Shown here piece by piece: positions 46,671 to 56,994 of a DNA stretch of 64,000 nt. The number at the start of each line of letters is the position of its first letter. Within the stretch, counting starts at the first letter, position 1. The stretch lies in contig CM106586.1 of NCBI GenBank assembly GCA_048013815.1, positions 15,376,001 to 15,440,000 of the forward strand, read 5' to 3'. A model generated the notes under the pieces. It ran no database searches. It was not told the origin of the DNA and worked only from the letters and a program-made list of their open reading frames with translations. The stretch is from Setoptus koraiensis. Lineage: Eukaryota > Arthropoda. A program made the translations under genes and the position numbers.

Positions 46671-47384
46671 TCATTTTTGAGTGCGATTCTCATCGAAAGG
46701 GTAGCGCCATGCCCTAAACTTACGTTCGGTCACTTGCGACCATTCAAATCTAATTAGTTCGGGCATTTCAAAAAGTGTCTCAGTAATTAAATGACAGACC
46801 ATTGCGGCCGAATAATACGGCGCAATGGACTGGCTACTAGTGATGACGAGCTTATTGAACTGTTCATCGGTAACATTCTCCGCTTTGGCTATCTTCAAAA
46901 GATCCACGGCGTGTGGCAAAAAGAGAGGTCTGCACAATTCTCTCACTCCTATGACATACGCATCTCCCGGTTCGCCTAGTAGCTTGACTAATTTGTTGTT
47001 GCTCTTCCAATATTCGTTGAGATTATATGTAAATTGGGCCTTCGAACGTTCATAGCCTCTATGCATGCCAGCAATAAGACGAGTGACCTTTTCCATGTCA
47101 ATCTTCTTAGATGTAGGTTTTCCTCTGAGCACTTGTAATATTTTCATCAATTCCCTTGGCCAATGCTGACTCTTACTTTGCAGATAAGCCTCACTGCTGT
47201 GACCAGTTTTCGCTTTGAGCTTCGACATGAGATTGTATTCACTATTGTACCATCTCTCAACATGATCGTTGATGTCATGTATTTTTTTCAAAAATCGTTC
47301 TTGTCCACTTACCATTGCACAGTTTAAACTCATGGCCAACATAAGAGCCCCAAGAGCAATACCTATGACCTTGAATGGATGCAT
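46671..47384 (-). CDS. Unrecognised secreted protein, copy A of a tandem pair
   Basis: ATG at 47384 opens 237 codons ending ...FDENRTQK. Residues 1-27 form a clear signal peptide (basic-poor start, hydrophobic IALGALMLAMSL core, likely cleavage near VSG|QER). The mature part is mostly charged and probably helical. It has only two cysteines (in RELCRPLF and MVCHLIT), which could form one disulfide, and conserved tryptophans in HVERWY, QHWPREL, FEWSQV and FRAWRYPF. No family was recognised; an extracellular effector, lipid/odorant-type carrier or salivary/gut protein are all open. Immediately upstream TTTCTAG|A could be a splice acceptor for a 5' non-coding exon, and a TATATATA lies about 320 bp upstream. 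About 75% of residues match copy B without gaps, which strongly supports translation. Confidence 0.8.
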   Translation of the reverse strand: MHPFKVIGIALGALMLAMSLNCAMVSGQERFLKKIHDINDHVERWYNSEYNLMSKLKAKTGHSSEAYLQSKSQHWPRELMKILQVLRGKPTSKKIDMEKVTRLIAGMHRGYERSKAQFTYNLNEYWKSNNKLVKLLGEPGDAYVIGVRELCRPLFLPHAVDLLKIAKAENVTDEQFNKLVITSSQSIAPYYSAAMVCHLITETLFEMPELIRFEWSQVTERKFRAWRYPFDENRTQK

Positions 47385-47700
47385 TCTAGAAATCAATCAG
47401 AGCGCGCCGATTAAAATATCTATTTCAATTAATTTATTTCAATTAATTCAAAATTTCAATTTTTATTTTCTAGCTTTCGCTTGCACTATGTGATGCAATA
47501 TGTTCAAAGCATTTGTGAGCGTTCTATTGGACAGATTTTGCGCAACGAGTCTATTAATATTTTCTCTCGAATCCAGTGGAGAAAACATTCTTTAGCGACT
47601 CTTCCTCTGCGTATTGGTGCTGGGGAAAGTTTATTATTAGATCAACCCTCCAGCAATGTGGCTTCATCGATGCACTCGCTCATGAACGATCTCATGATGG

Positions 47701-47708
47701 ATATATAT
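47701..47708 (-). promoter_or_regulatory. TATA-like box upstream of secreted gene A
   Basis: TATATATA lies upstream of a block conserved between the two units (AGTGCATCGATGAAG, minus orientation, about 30 bp downstream). A start near 47670 with a short 5' intron ending at the TTTCTAG before the ATG would explain the 320-bp distance. Unit B lacks the TATA run at the matching place. Confidence 0.4.
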
Positions 47709-48013
47709 AGAGATCTCGCTGTATTTATTACGCTAAAAATCATCGATCAACCAAACAACCAAAATCTGCACGATATCTCTGACATATTTTTCTCCCCCAA
47801 ATGCATCATCGGTGGTTGTAAGGGGGACAAGTGTGAATTCGAACGGATGTTCTCATTCCAGAAAATACGAAGAAATATCTCGATTTTTTCGCACAAGTTG
47901 GGAACAAGCCCAGAGTTTTCTTCTAGATAGATTTCATCAATTAATGAGTCATGTCCGCCGAATATGATATCGACGCGTTATAATATAACACCGATGCAAC
48001 GGTACAATACAAC

Positions 48014-48019
48014 TTTATT
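48014..48019 (-). terminator. Polyadenylation signal of secreted gene B
   Basis: AATAAA on the minus strand at the same offset as in unit A (about 100 bp after the stop), with matching surrounding sequence. Confidence 0.75.
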
Positions 48020-48121
48020 GATTCAACAGCGATATAACGATGAACAAACTTCGGCGCCAATGGAGCCTCTTTAGCTGCAAATCGGAACCTCAGAGAAGTT
48101 TAACATTCTTTGGTGCAATTC

Positions 48122-48835
48122 TCATGCACTTCCAGATTTAAGATCGAAAGGGTAGCGCCATGCCCTAAATTTACGTCCGGCCACTTCCGACCATTTGAAA
48201 CTGTATGTGGGGGGCATATCAATTAGTGTCTCTCTAATCAAATGACAAATAATTGCGGCCGAATAATATGGCGCAACGGGTTCGCTACTAGTGATGACGA
48301 GCTTATTGAACTGTTCATCGTCAACATTCTCCTCCTTGGCTATCTTCAATAGATCTATGGCGTGTGGCAAAAAGAGAGGCCTGCACAATTGTGACGATCC
48401 TATGTAATTCGCATCTCCCGGTTCGCCTAGTAGTTTGACTAATCTGTTATTGCTCCTCAAATATTGGTTTAAATTATATAAAAAATCTGACTTGGCACGT
48501 TCATAGCCCTGATGCATACCAGCAATAAGATAAGTGACCTTTTTCATGTCAATCTCACTAGATGTAGGTACTCCTCTGAGCACTTGTAATATTTTCATCA
48601 ATTCTCTTGGCCAATGCTGACTCTTGCTTTGTAGACGAGCCTCACTGCCGTGACCGGCTTTCTCTTTGAGATTTGACATGAGGTTGCCATCACTCTGGTA
48701 CCATCTCTCAACATGATCATTAATATCGTGTATTTTTTTCAAAAATCGTTCCTGTCCTCTGACCATTACACAGTTCAAACTCATGGCCAACACAAAGGCC
48801 CCAAGAGCAATACTTATGGCATTGAATGGATGCAT
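48122..48835 (-). CDS. Unrecognised secreted protein, copy B of a tandem pair
   Basis: ATG at 48835 opens 237 codons ending ...FDLKSGSA. It aligns end to end with copy A without gaps (about 59 differences by eye). The signal peptide (IALGAFVLAMSL), both mature cysteines, QHWPRELMKILQVLRG, LVKLLGEPGDA, CRPLFLPHA, QFNKLVITSS and RKFRAWRYPFD are kept. Differences concentrate in three places: residues 47-62, a patch after GEPGDA, and the C-terminal third before RKFRAW. The even length and absence of stops after this much divergence indicate selection for protein. Function is unknown. The unit lacks the TATA-like tract of copy A, so expression may differ. Confidence 0.8.
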   Translation of the reverse strand: MHPFNAISIALGAFVLAMSLNCVMVRGQERFLKKIHDINDHVERWYQSDGNLMSNLKEKAGHGSEARLQSKSQHWPRELMKILQVLRGVPTSSEIDMKKVTYLIAGMHQGYERAKSDFLYNLNQYLRSNNRLVKLLGEPGDANYIGSSQLCRPLFLPHAIDLLKIAKEENVDDEQFNKLVITSSEPVAPYYSAAIICHLIRETLIDMPPTYSFKWSEVAGRKFRAWRYPFDLKSGSA

Positions 48836-50288
48836 TCTAGAAATAAATCACAGGGCCAATTCGATCAACGATGAAAGATTTCAATTTTTTATTGTCAAGT
48901 TTTCGCTTGCACTATATGATGCAGTATGTTAGAGGCGTTAGAGGTGTTAATTTATCAGTGTTCTATTGGACAAATTATGTGCAACGATATCTCGAATCCA
49001 GTGGGAAAAACATTCTTTAGCTACTCTAAAAAAATATCTCTGCGTATGGGAGCCGGGGAAGGTTTATTAATAGACCAACCTTTCATCAATGTCGCTTCAT
49101 CGATGCACTCGCTCACCGTTGTGCAACCATCTCATAGTGGATAGATCTCGCTGCGTCTATTGCGCCAGAAATCGCCATTTCGAGGGGCTCTACCTGTTGA
49201 ACATCTCCATTTGCACTGTAGCTATGTTGTAGCGGACCCGCTAATCTCGGTGTATGCGTTTGTTGTTTCCATGTTGTCATCTTTAGTCGAGTCTGCTCAC
49301 GTCTCGTGCGATAATAAATACATTGCACTGAACCTCAAGTTTATCGCTGTTATCGCTAGTCTGATTAATTAATTAATAGTCCTGCGGTGGCAAGACTGTT
49401 AATGTGTTTTGTTTATTGTTTTGTTTGCCAACTTTTGAGTCAATCAGCGACTTATTTTTATTTATGAGTGCAAATACATACACAAAATGCAAATCTCGCC
49501 ACAGTTGACACACGATGAAATTTGTTAGTCTCTCGATTAGAGAGTCTCGAATGCAGAAACGAGCTCGTTTCTCACCGCTCATCTGCATGCTTGATTAGCT
49601 AACGGTTATAACGGTTCGTGCTGGATTTGCGACAATAAAATCAAATGATAATGCATTACATGTACACTTTCCCCCAGTTCAAGCGTCTTTGTTGCGTCAT
49701 TATTGCATGTAGCTCGAGCCAAGTGAAATGTGTGCCTATCCAAGTATTTATCTGCGATACATGAATGTGTTGACTTGTGAAAATGTTGCCAAGTGAATAT
49801 TTAAATGGGTGAATAGTAAGCTATGCAAAAATTGTTCACGACTTAGGCTCCATCTTTGATCGCACAAAGTAAGCTAGCTGTTGTTTCTTTCCACCATCAG
49901 CCACGTTTGTCACTGAAATCGACATGTAGGGTGCGCCACATGTCGTCTAGGTCACTTAAACTTTATATAACAACTATATAACTTGTATGTCGCGGGTCAC
50001 TAAAGTTTCTCACTGGATCGAGCTGTTATAAGTGCGACCATCGGGCCTATAAATTCATCTATAAATTCATCGTGTAGGTGCACCCAAACGGGCCCCCATA
50101 CCGCAGCCCAACAACCGGCGGCAGCATGTGTGATAAGTCGCCGGTTGTTATTACCAGTTTGTTACCAGTTAGTTACCAGTTAGTTGTAATTGGCTCGACA
50201 ATGACAACCGGCTCGCCGGTGCCAGCCAGCGAGCAGACCGGCGCACAGTGCACATGATAGTATACAAAGGGGCCTCTTTGGGGCCCAA

Positions 50289-50353
50289 CGGACGATGGCG
50301 CCCGACGGACGATGGCGCCCGACGGACGACGGCGCCCGACGGACGATGGCGCC
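50289..50353. repeat. 17-bp tandem repeat CGGACGATGGCGCCCGA, 4 units
   Basis: Units start at 50289, 50306, 50323 and 50340, with one substitution in the third and a diverged end in the last. Confidence 0.95.
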
Positions 50354-50832
50354 GGCCAAAGTTGGCCGTTATTTATTTAAGTGAGTCGTATGTTTTCACT
50401 TCAATTTGCTGATTGCGCAATTATTTGGCCTGAGTTTGCTCGCGCGCTTGTCGGTGCGTGCAAACTCAAGCCAGTTTCTCGGTTTGTGAGGCCTATATTG
50501 AGGCGACGCTGGCGACACTGAATCGGAGTGGCGAAATCGAGCCGCGTAAGTCACCGTTACACAGTAACGGCCCCGGTGACACAATGTGCATAATGTTGCG
50601 CCAACAGTGTTGCGCAACATTCGCGTGGCTACACTTGTGAGCAGGACAAGTGTGCGATATTGGTGTGCGATATGGGTGCGCGATATTGTTGTGCGATATG
50701 GGTGTGCGATATTGGTGTGTGTGCCGAGCAGTGTATTATTGCGCCGACACAACGACTACAACGACCAAAGCTAACAAATTGCCTTTGTTAGTTAGTGCTC
50801 ATATACGGCGCGGTGTATAGTGTGTGTGTGCC

Positions 50833-50882
50833 CACATTATGTAATTTGCGCGCACATTTGCGCGCACAAATTACATAATGTG
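50833..50882. repeat. Inverted repeat with 16-bp perfect arms
   Basis: CACATTATGTAATTTG (50833-50848) and CAAATTACATAATGTG (50867-50882) are exact reverse complements; GCGCGC blocks inside extend the stem after a one-base bulge. Each arm contains a TTATGTAA octamer or its complement. Confidence 0.92.
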
Positions 50883-52290
50883 CGCAATTTATTGTGTCGG
50901 CGCAAATGTGTTTCACTTACAGTCAAATGGGGCCAATTATTTAACTGGCGGCCCCATTTAACGAGCCGGGCGCCCATTTGACAATTGGCCCGAGGCTGCA
51001 GTGGGCAGTGTTTTTTGAGCGACACTGTGCACGACAATGTGTAGAAATCAATGGCTGTTGTTATCATTCAATTTTAGGATGATTTGCAGCGCATTTATTT
51101 ATCTGTCGCCGGCCACTTACCGCTTACAACTGCGCTCTTTGCGCTCACCATGCTCGCATGCCACAATTGGTCCGGCGACCGGCCCGACGGGGCCGACTGG
51201 CTGGCCGTCAACGGTTCGAGGCCAATCGGGCCAATTAACGAGCCGCACGAGCCGCACAAATTAACGGCCCCAAAGTCAACTGGCGTCGTTGCGTGGCATC
51301 ACATTCGCGCCCATTGGATGGCGCGGATGCTGCTGCGGACGGGCGACGCGGACGGACGGTGCGGACGGGCGGTGAGGACGAGACGGCGGGACGGGACGGC
51401 GGGACGGGCGACGCGGACGGGACGGCGGGACAAGGGATGCGTCGCAAGGCGACGTTTACGAGCCACGGGCAACTGTTAGTGGCAATAAGTGGGATATTGT
51501 GTGTGATCAAGCGATCGTTTAATGATCATCAACGTTGGAGTGTTTGCTCAAATTAGTGGCAAACATGATAGTTGCATTGACCAGTTGACAACGGGCCCCG
51601 GCACCACGGGCAACTCAATACCTAGCGGCCACCTAGCGGCTGGGGCCAATCACTTTAGATTGGCCACTTTCAATGGTCTCTGTCAGTGTCAACAGTTATA
51701 GTTGGTTGCGTAATGCGGCGTCGGGCGCGCATAGGGTACATTTGGCAACAACGTTTAAGCGCTCGCTTTATGTTACTATTTATATATTATCATTATATTT
51801 ATCACTCTGTCGCCGCTCGCTGCGCACACTGACAATATATATACGTATACAGGCACAGAGTACAGCGACAGAGTACAGCGACAGAGGTTTGCACGTGCAA
51901 GCACGCGCAACTTTGCCGCTTGCGCACACTCAACTGTGTGGACGCGCAAACTATCAACGCAAATGCACTTCGTGGCCCGTCTTTATTATTGCCACTATTA
52001 CGCAACATTGCAACTACTAAAATGCGATCACAGCGACGACAAATTGCCGCCGCCAGCTCACTTGAGCCAGCAACGACAGCGACAACAACAGCAATAGCGA
52101 CAACAACAACAACAGCGACAACAACAACGACAGCAACGACAGCGACAACAACAGCGACAGCGACGGCCTAACGGGCAATTCAAGTCGAGTTTGGACTCAA
52201 GTTCAAGTCACTCACACAACAATTTTGGCCGCCAGAGTGGAGCATGTCCATTATGTAATATTGATTGGTCCGGCACAAGCCAAACTGCCC

Positions 52291-52291
<1 letters not shown>

Positions 52292-52367
<76 letters not shown>
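52292..52367. repeat. (CA)n microsatellite, about 37 units
   Basis: Uninterrupted CA run; it creates spurious His-Thr and Val-Cys ORFs. Confidence 0.97.
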
Positions 52368-52370
<3 letters not shown>

Positions 52371-53488
52371 GACAAACAAAGCTGCACAAATAATAAATAA
52401 TAATCAGAGAGATAAAAAAGCGCCCCATCGCCGGCATCGCGTTACTCGTATGCTGGCCGCGTCGCGCTCGTGCTTGCGTAACTGTCAATTGTCGACATTG
52501 GTCAACATTGGCCAGCTGAGAGCAATCCGAAGAGTCGCAATCCAAATATCCATTATAACTGTCACAAATCGAGTGTTTGCTCAACGTGTGACACATTATA
52601 CACGCCAACACACGCCTACAACTATCAAGATCAACTCGGTCTAAGTGAAGCAAATCAAACAACAACAACAACAAGTCGATATTCACTGTGCGAATCACGA
52701 TTAAATGGCCCATTCCGTCGGGCTGACCAACGCCAACAATTAACTGTCGTCGAGCCAGTCGGGCAGCCAGTGGCCGCAAACGGGCCGTTGACGCGAGCGA
52801 CTTTGAGCAGCCAACTCGCAATAGTTAGCTTCTGATTGAATCTGATCAGATCTGTCGATCTGTCAACTGCGTGCGGTCTGTCAACTCTGTCAACTGCGTG
52901 CGATCTGTCAAAAAGTCGAAAAGTCAAAAAGTCGAAAAGTGTCGGATCGTGCGGACTGAATCCTTGTTACAACATACCTAATCACGGCCAACGGGCTGCA
53001 ACGACAACCGCAACCGCAACAACAATTGCAACAGCGAGACAGAATGCGGAAACATAGCATGAGCTTCAGATGTTAGATATTATTTGAAGATAACAAGTCA
53101 CAATTTAATCATCATCAGGCACCACGACAGCCACACATGAACTCGCAACTCACTCGTAATCAGTTAGATAACAGCAACAACAGCAGAGAAAAATAGATAA
53201 GTCTGATTACATTACACATCAGGCACGAATTGGCAACATTTGGAATACATTACGCAACAATTTGAGTAATTTGCATCGCATTGGTGACTTATGGGTAGTG
53301 GACTTGCAATTGTCAGCGAGCGACATTGTTCATATTGTGATTGGTAAGTATCGCTGTTGATTTATCTATTTATATCGTCCCATTTCATGCCATATCCATG
53401 TGTGTGTGTTGATAATGCAACAGTGTGGCGACAATGAAAATCAGTGTCGCTATCTGTTCTATCTGGATATCTATGCCAGCGATATCTA

Positions 53489-53546
53489 AAATCTGACAGC
53501 TTGTGAGAGCTTGTGTCTGATTGCGCTCTCGCAAGCTGTCAGATTT
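53489..53546. ncRNA. 21-bp stem-loop (candidate hairpin RNA)
   Basis: Arms 53489-53509 and 53526-53546 pair over 21 positions with one G.U wobble around a 16-nt loop. No known miRNA is recognised. It resembles the hairpin at 9.5 kb in arm length but not in sequence. Either a small-RNA precursor or an inverted duplication is possible. Confidence 0.35.
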
Positions 53547-54719
53547 GTTGCGCGAGGCAACAAACGAACGAGTTACAATAATCACATATCTATTATAAAT
53601 CGCTTAATATATTAATAATAGTAATAACCAATTTATACTTATATAATGGCACAATATGAGAGAGGCAATTGTCAATGCCAATTGCCGTTATCGTGTCACT
53701 GGTAAGCATTGTCATTTGATTGATTTGTCGGTGATGTGAATCATCACATTATCACAAACGGAACCAACAATGTAGTGTGTCGTCTAGTCTGGTCGTATCG
53801 AGTGCTGTGTAACCAGAGTGGTAGTAGTAGTAGTTGTTGTAATAATTTAACTATTATGATGATGATTAACTTAATTGATATAGTGAGTCGGTTATTAAAT
53901 TTCTTCTTTTTCATTCCCATTCGCTCAATGGTAACAAATGATTTGTTGTTATATCATCATTTATAATGATATAATATTTGACATAATCGCAATATAATAT
54001 TTGACATATTCGCAATATAATATTTGATATAATCGCAATATAATATATATAATATTGCAATATTATAGCCACAAATAATGATACTTTGTTCTGGCCACAC
54101 ACAGCCTGTATTCTGTCATGGCAATCGCATTATCTTGCCAATCGCTAACATACAATGTTATTAAAAGGCGCTCGAATGGCGATTAGTATCAATCAATGTG
54201 ATTAGTGTATCATCGTCTATGTACCATTATAATAATATAACAATGCGAGTGATATCAATTTAACTGTGCGCCCATTTTGTAAGCTGCTGATTGGGCTATA
54301 ATCGTCATTATCATAACTAATCATCAATATGAGCAGTCGCCCGCAGCTAGCCACACAAAGTGAGAGATCAGCAATAGTAATTAATTAATTATTGTCACAC
54401 ACAGCACACTGTAATTATGACAATTAACTCAAACTCTTTCTCTCATTGATCGAACTCTCTTTTTCTCGTCAATCAAACTCCCTGTCTCATCAATCAAATT
54501 CTTGTTCGCCAGGCACTCTTTTCAATTTGGTTAGACGAGAATATTGACACTGATTTTGGCACACAAAGCTCGCCATTGTCTATGGTGATGCCAAAAGTGT
54601 CAACGACCATCTCTCCATACTCACTACACAAACAAAACTGATTAGTTTCACACCCACACACACACACAAATAGCGCGTCAATCGGATCACGTCTTGTTGT
54701 TGTCGTCGTTTACAAAATT

Positions 54720-56994
54720 ATGACAAGGTATTATCAGCGAAACAATTGTGACAATAGTAATAGCAGATCAGCATCACCATTAACTTTATTTGACAAGACG
54801 ACAACACATAGAGGACGCTCTGACAACAAGGCAGCGGCCTCAACAACAATTGCTAAATTCACAAGTCGCAAACAGCAAAATATTGGCACAATGTCCAACT
54901 TTTGCATTGAGGCTCTCCTCGATCAGGCCCCCAATCACTCGCAAACAAACAACACTGCCACTGTTGCCAATTACAATGGATTAGCTGGCGTTGTTGGGGG
55001 CGCCGTCGGCGCCGGCCAACAGTCGCCGCAGCTAATCTCTGCTCATCATCGTCACCTGCTATTGGATCAACAGCAGCAACAACAGCAGCAACAACAACAA
55101 CAACAACAACAGTTTTTTCTTCAGTCTACTCTGGCCGCCGCGGCCGCCGCTCAACACAACCACCTATTGCATCACCACCAGACATTGCAGCAACAGCAGC
55201 AACAGCAACAACAACAACAACAACACCATCACCACCACCAACAACAGCAACACTATCAACAACAACAACAACAGCAACAACAAATGATGCAACGACAATT
55301 AATCGCCGCCGCCGCCTATTGTAACAATGGCATGGATAGTGGAAAAAATAACGGCGACAATAAATTGTGCGCATCCTCGTCATCGGCGTCATCCCCGTCG
55401 TCGTCGTCGTCGTCGTCGTCATCTCACAGGCATCACAATAATCATGCCATCGACTCATCTAGTCACGCCGACACAAACAACAACCAATTATTGCAACATC
55501 ATCACCAACAACAGCATAATCTCAGCAGCATTATTGCGTCATCGCAACAAATTAATCAACATCAACGTTTAGTTATTAATCGCAACAACAGTGGCGCTAG
55601 TAGCAGCAGCAGCAGTAGTGGCAGCGGAAGTGGCAGCAGGGACAGTGGCAGTTGTGGCTCTACGCCACCCAATCACGTTGCGATAGACGCTGCAAACAAT
55701 CAGCAAACAACAACCACGGCAACCACCGCAACACCAACAACAGGTCAACTAAACTGCGCAAACCAAATTAATCAGCTGCCGTCGAGCGCTGCGTCCAGCT
55801 ATCCGCCAACAGTGGCGTCGTACCTAGATCTGGACAACAGTAGCTTGCCATCGTCAGCTGATCAGCGCTCATTGGCTGCGGCCACAGTTTCGTCGTCGTT
55901 TGTCGCCTCAGTGTATCGACTTCATCAGCAACAACAGCAACAACAACAGCAACAGCTGTTGCATCAGCAATCACCGGCCAATCATTATCATCATCATCAT
56001 CATCATCATTTGACAGCAGTAGCAGCAGCAGCAGCAGACTCGTCACAGCTGATGATGACAGCACACAGACAGCTCATGACAGCCGATGACAGGCCCAAAT
56101 CAGCTGACAGACGATCATCTGTTCAATTCAATCAAGCGGCCTATAACAGCAACGACCAACAACAGCAAGCAAGCTCTAACAAGCAGCCCTCACCTGTGCT
56201 GTCGTCAAAGTCGTCGTCGTCGCCCGCCTCGTCGTTGTCGTCGCTGTCGCCATTGTATCAATCAAAATCGCAGCCACAGCAGCGAACAACAACAAAAACA
56301 AAGTTACAACAAACAAACACAAACAAGTCACTGTCGTCTGGCCCCATCAACAACAACAACAACAGGCAAAATATTGCGTCATCGCTGTCGCCCTTGTCGC
56401 TGTCCGTTGGCAAGCCGCTGTCCTCGGACACGGTCACCAATTTGCTGGCTAACGCGACCTCTCACATCTCAAGTGATCACCAAAAATTGTCTCAAATGGA
56501 CAGCGCAAATTGTTGCGCCAACACCGCCGAACAGGTGAGGCCCATCAATTCGACAGGTGAGGTGACGGGCGCCAAGAAGGACGTAGAAAACGAGTCGGCA
56601 TTCACTGGTGACACTGGCGGCAATATTGCGCAACCGGACAACGACAACAACAGCAACAACAATGGCTCAACAGCAGCAGCAGCAGCCATGCACCACCACC
56701 ACCACCACCAACAACAACAGCAGCAACAGCAACATATTAAAATGCAACAACAACAACAACAACAATTTCATCATCACCACCAACAAGCCAGCTCAAGCGA
56801 CACCCTGGCCGCGGTCGCCGCGGCCGCATTCGCCAGCACGGGCCTGCCCCTTGATTGGCCCCATTGGCAGGGCCTGTTTTATCACCATCAGCAGCAGCAT
56901 CATCATCACAGCGCGGCGGGCGCGGTTGCGGGCCTGGCCCCCAGGACGCACGGGCTGTTGTCGCCGTCGGCGCTGGCCTCGGCCACTGGCGCAG
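54720..56994 (+). CDS. exex: Mnx/HB9 (extra-extra) homeobox transcription factor, exon 1
   Basis: The ORF opens at ATG 54720 and reaches the donor GCAG|GTAAAT at 56994. The motif MSNFCIEALLDQ at residue 58 matches the Mnx N-terminus (KNFRIDALLA), which sits at the very start in vertebrates, so ATG 54891 is probably the true start; otherwise the protein has a 57-residue extension. The exon is dominated by Gln, His, Ser, Asn and Ala runs (for example residues about 117-190), partly interrupted by CAA/CAG mixtures. The end reads LLSPSALASATGAG. Mnx proteins specify motor neurons and pancreatic/gut tissue in animals and repress via the N-terminal Eh1-like motif. Phase (one base over) fits exon 2. 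A small intermediate exon cannot be excluded. Confidence 0.82.

Larger units (their letters stand above)
47385..48121. other. Promoter region of copy A and 3' flank of copy B
   Basis: This stretch contains the 5' flank of copy A and, at 47938-48121, the 3' flank of copy B. A plus-strand ORF at 47481-47930 covers it. Its counterpart in unit B is not preserved as one frame, so I regard it as non-coding. The part 47746-47937 is unique to this interval. Confidence 0.55.
46500..49176. repeat. Tandem segmental duplication, two units of about 1.24 kb
   Basis: Unit A (about 46500-47745) and unit B (about 47938-49176) share, in the same order, the 3' flank (GAGTCATGTCCGCC, GACGCGTTATAAT, CAACTTTATTGATTCAACAG), a gene, and an upstream block (CGCTTGCACTAT, AGTGCATCGATGAAG in minus orientation, CTCGCTG). 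The duplication therefore includes regulatory DNA as well as the ORF. Small indels and the loss of a TATA-like tract in unit B show that it is not very recent. Confidence 0.9.
49177..54719. other. Intergenic stretch upstream of the Mnx-like gene
   Basis: No gene recognised. It contains a 17-bp repeat, a GGACGG-rich array at 51340-51431, a (CA)n, (CAA)n at 52079-52162, a 16-bp inverted repeat at 50833-50882, a 21-bp-arm hairpin at 53489-53546, and an AT-rich block with repeats of ATATAATATTTGACATA-like units at 53970-54065. The last 500 bp before the Mnx ORF are presumably its promoter/5' UTR. Confidence 0.55.

Noticed and set aside
47481-47930. Plus-strand ORF of 149 codons above secreted gene A
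   Set aside because: The duplicated counterpart in unit B is broken into short frames, and the region contains the likely promoter of gene A on the other strand.
51200-51230. tRNA B-box-like GGTTCGAGGCC
   Set aside because: No A-box or cloverleaf can be drawn around it; similar GTTCGA hexamers at other places also lack tRNA structure.
52180-52821. Minus-strand ORF of about 213 codons with a Val-Cys run
   Set aside because: It exists because of the (CA)n tract; the Val-Cys and His-Thr runs are microsatellite translations and the flanks show no conserved protein.
55126-55458. Minus-strand ORF with poly-Val/Thr inside the Mnx exon
   Set aside because: Antisense shadow of the polyQ/polySer coding sequence of exon 1.
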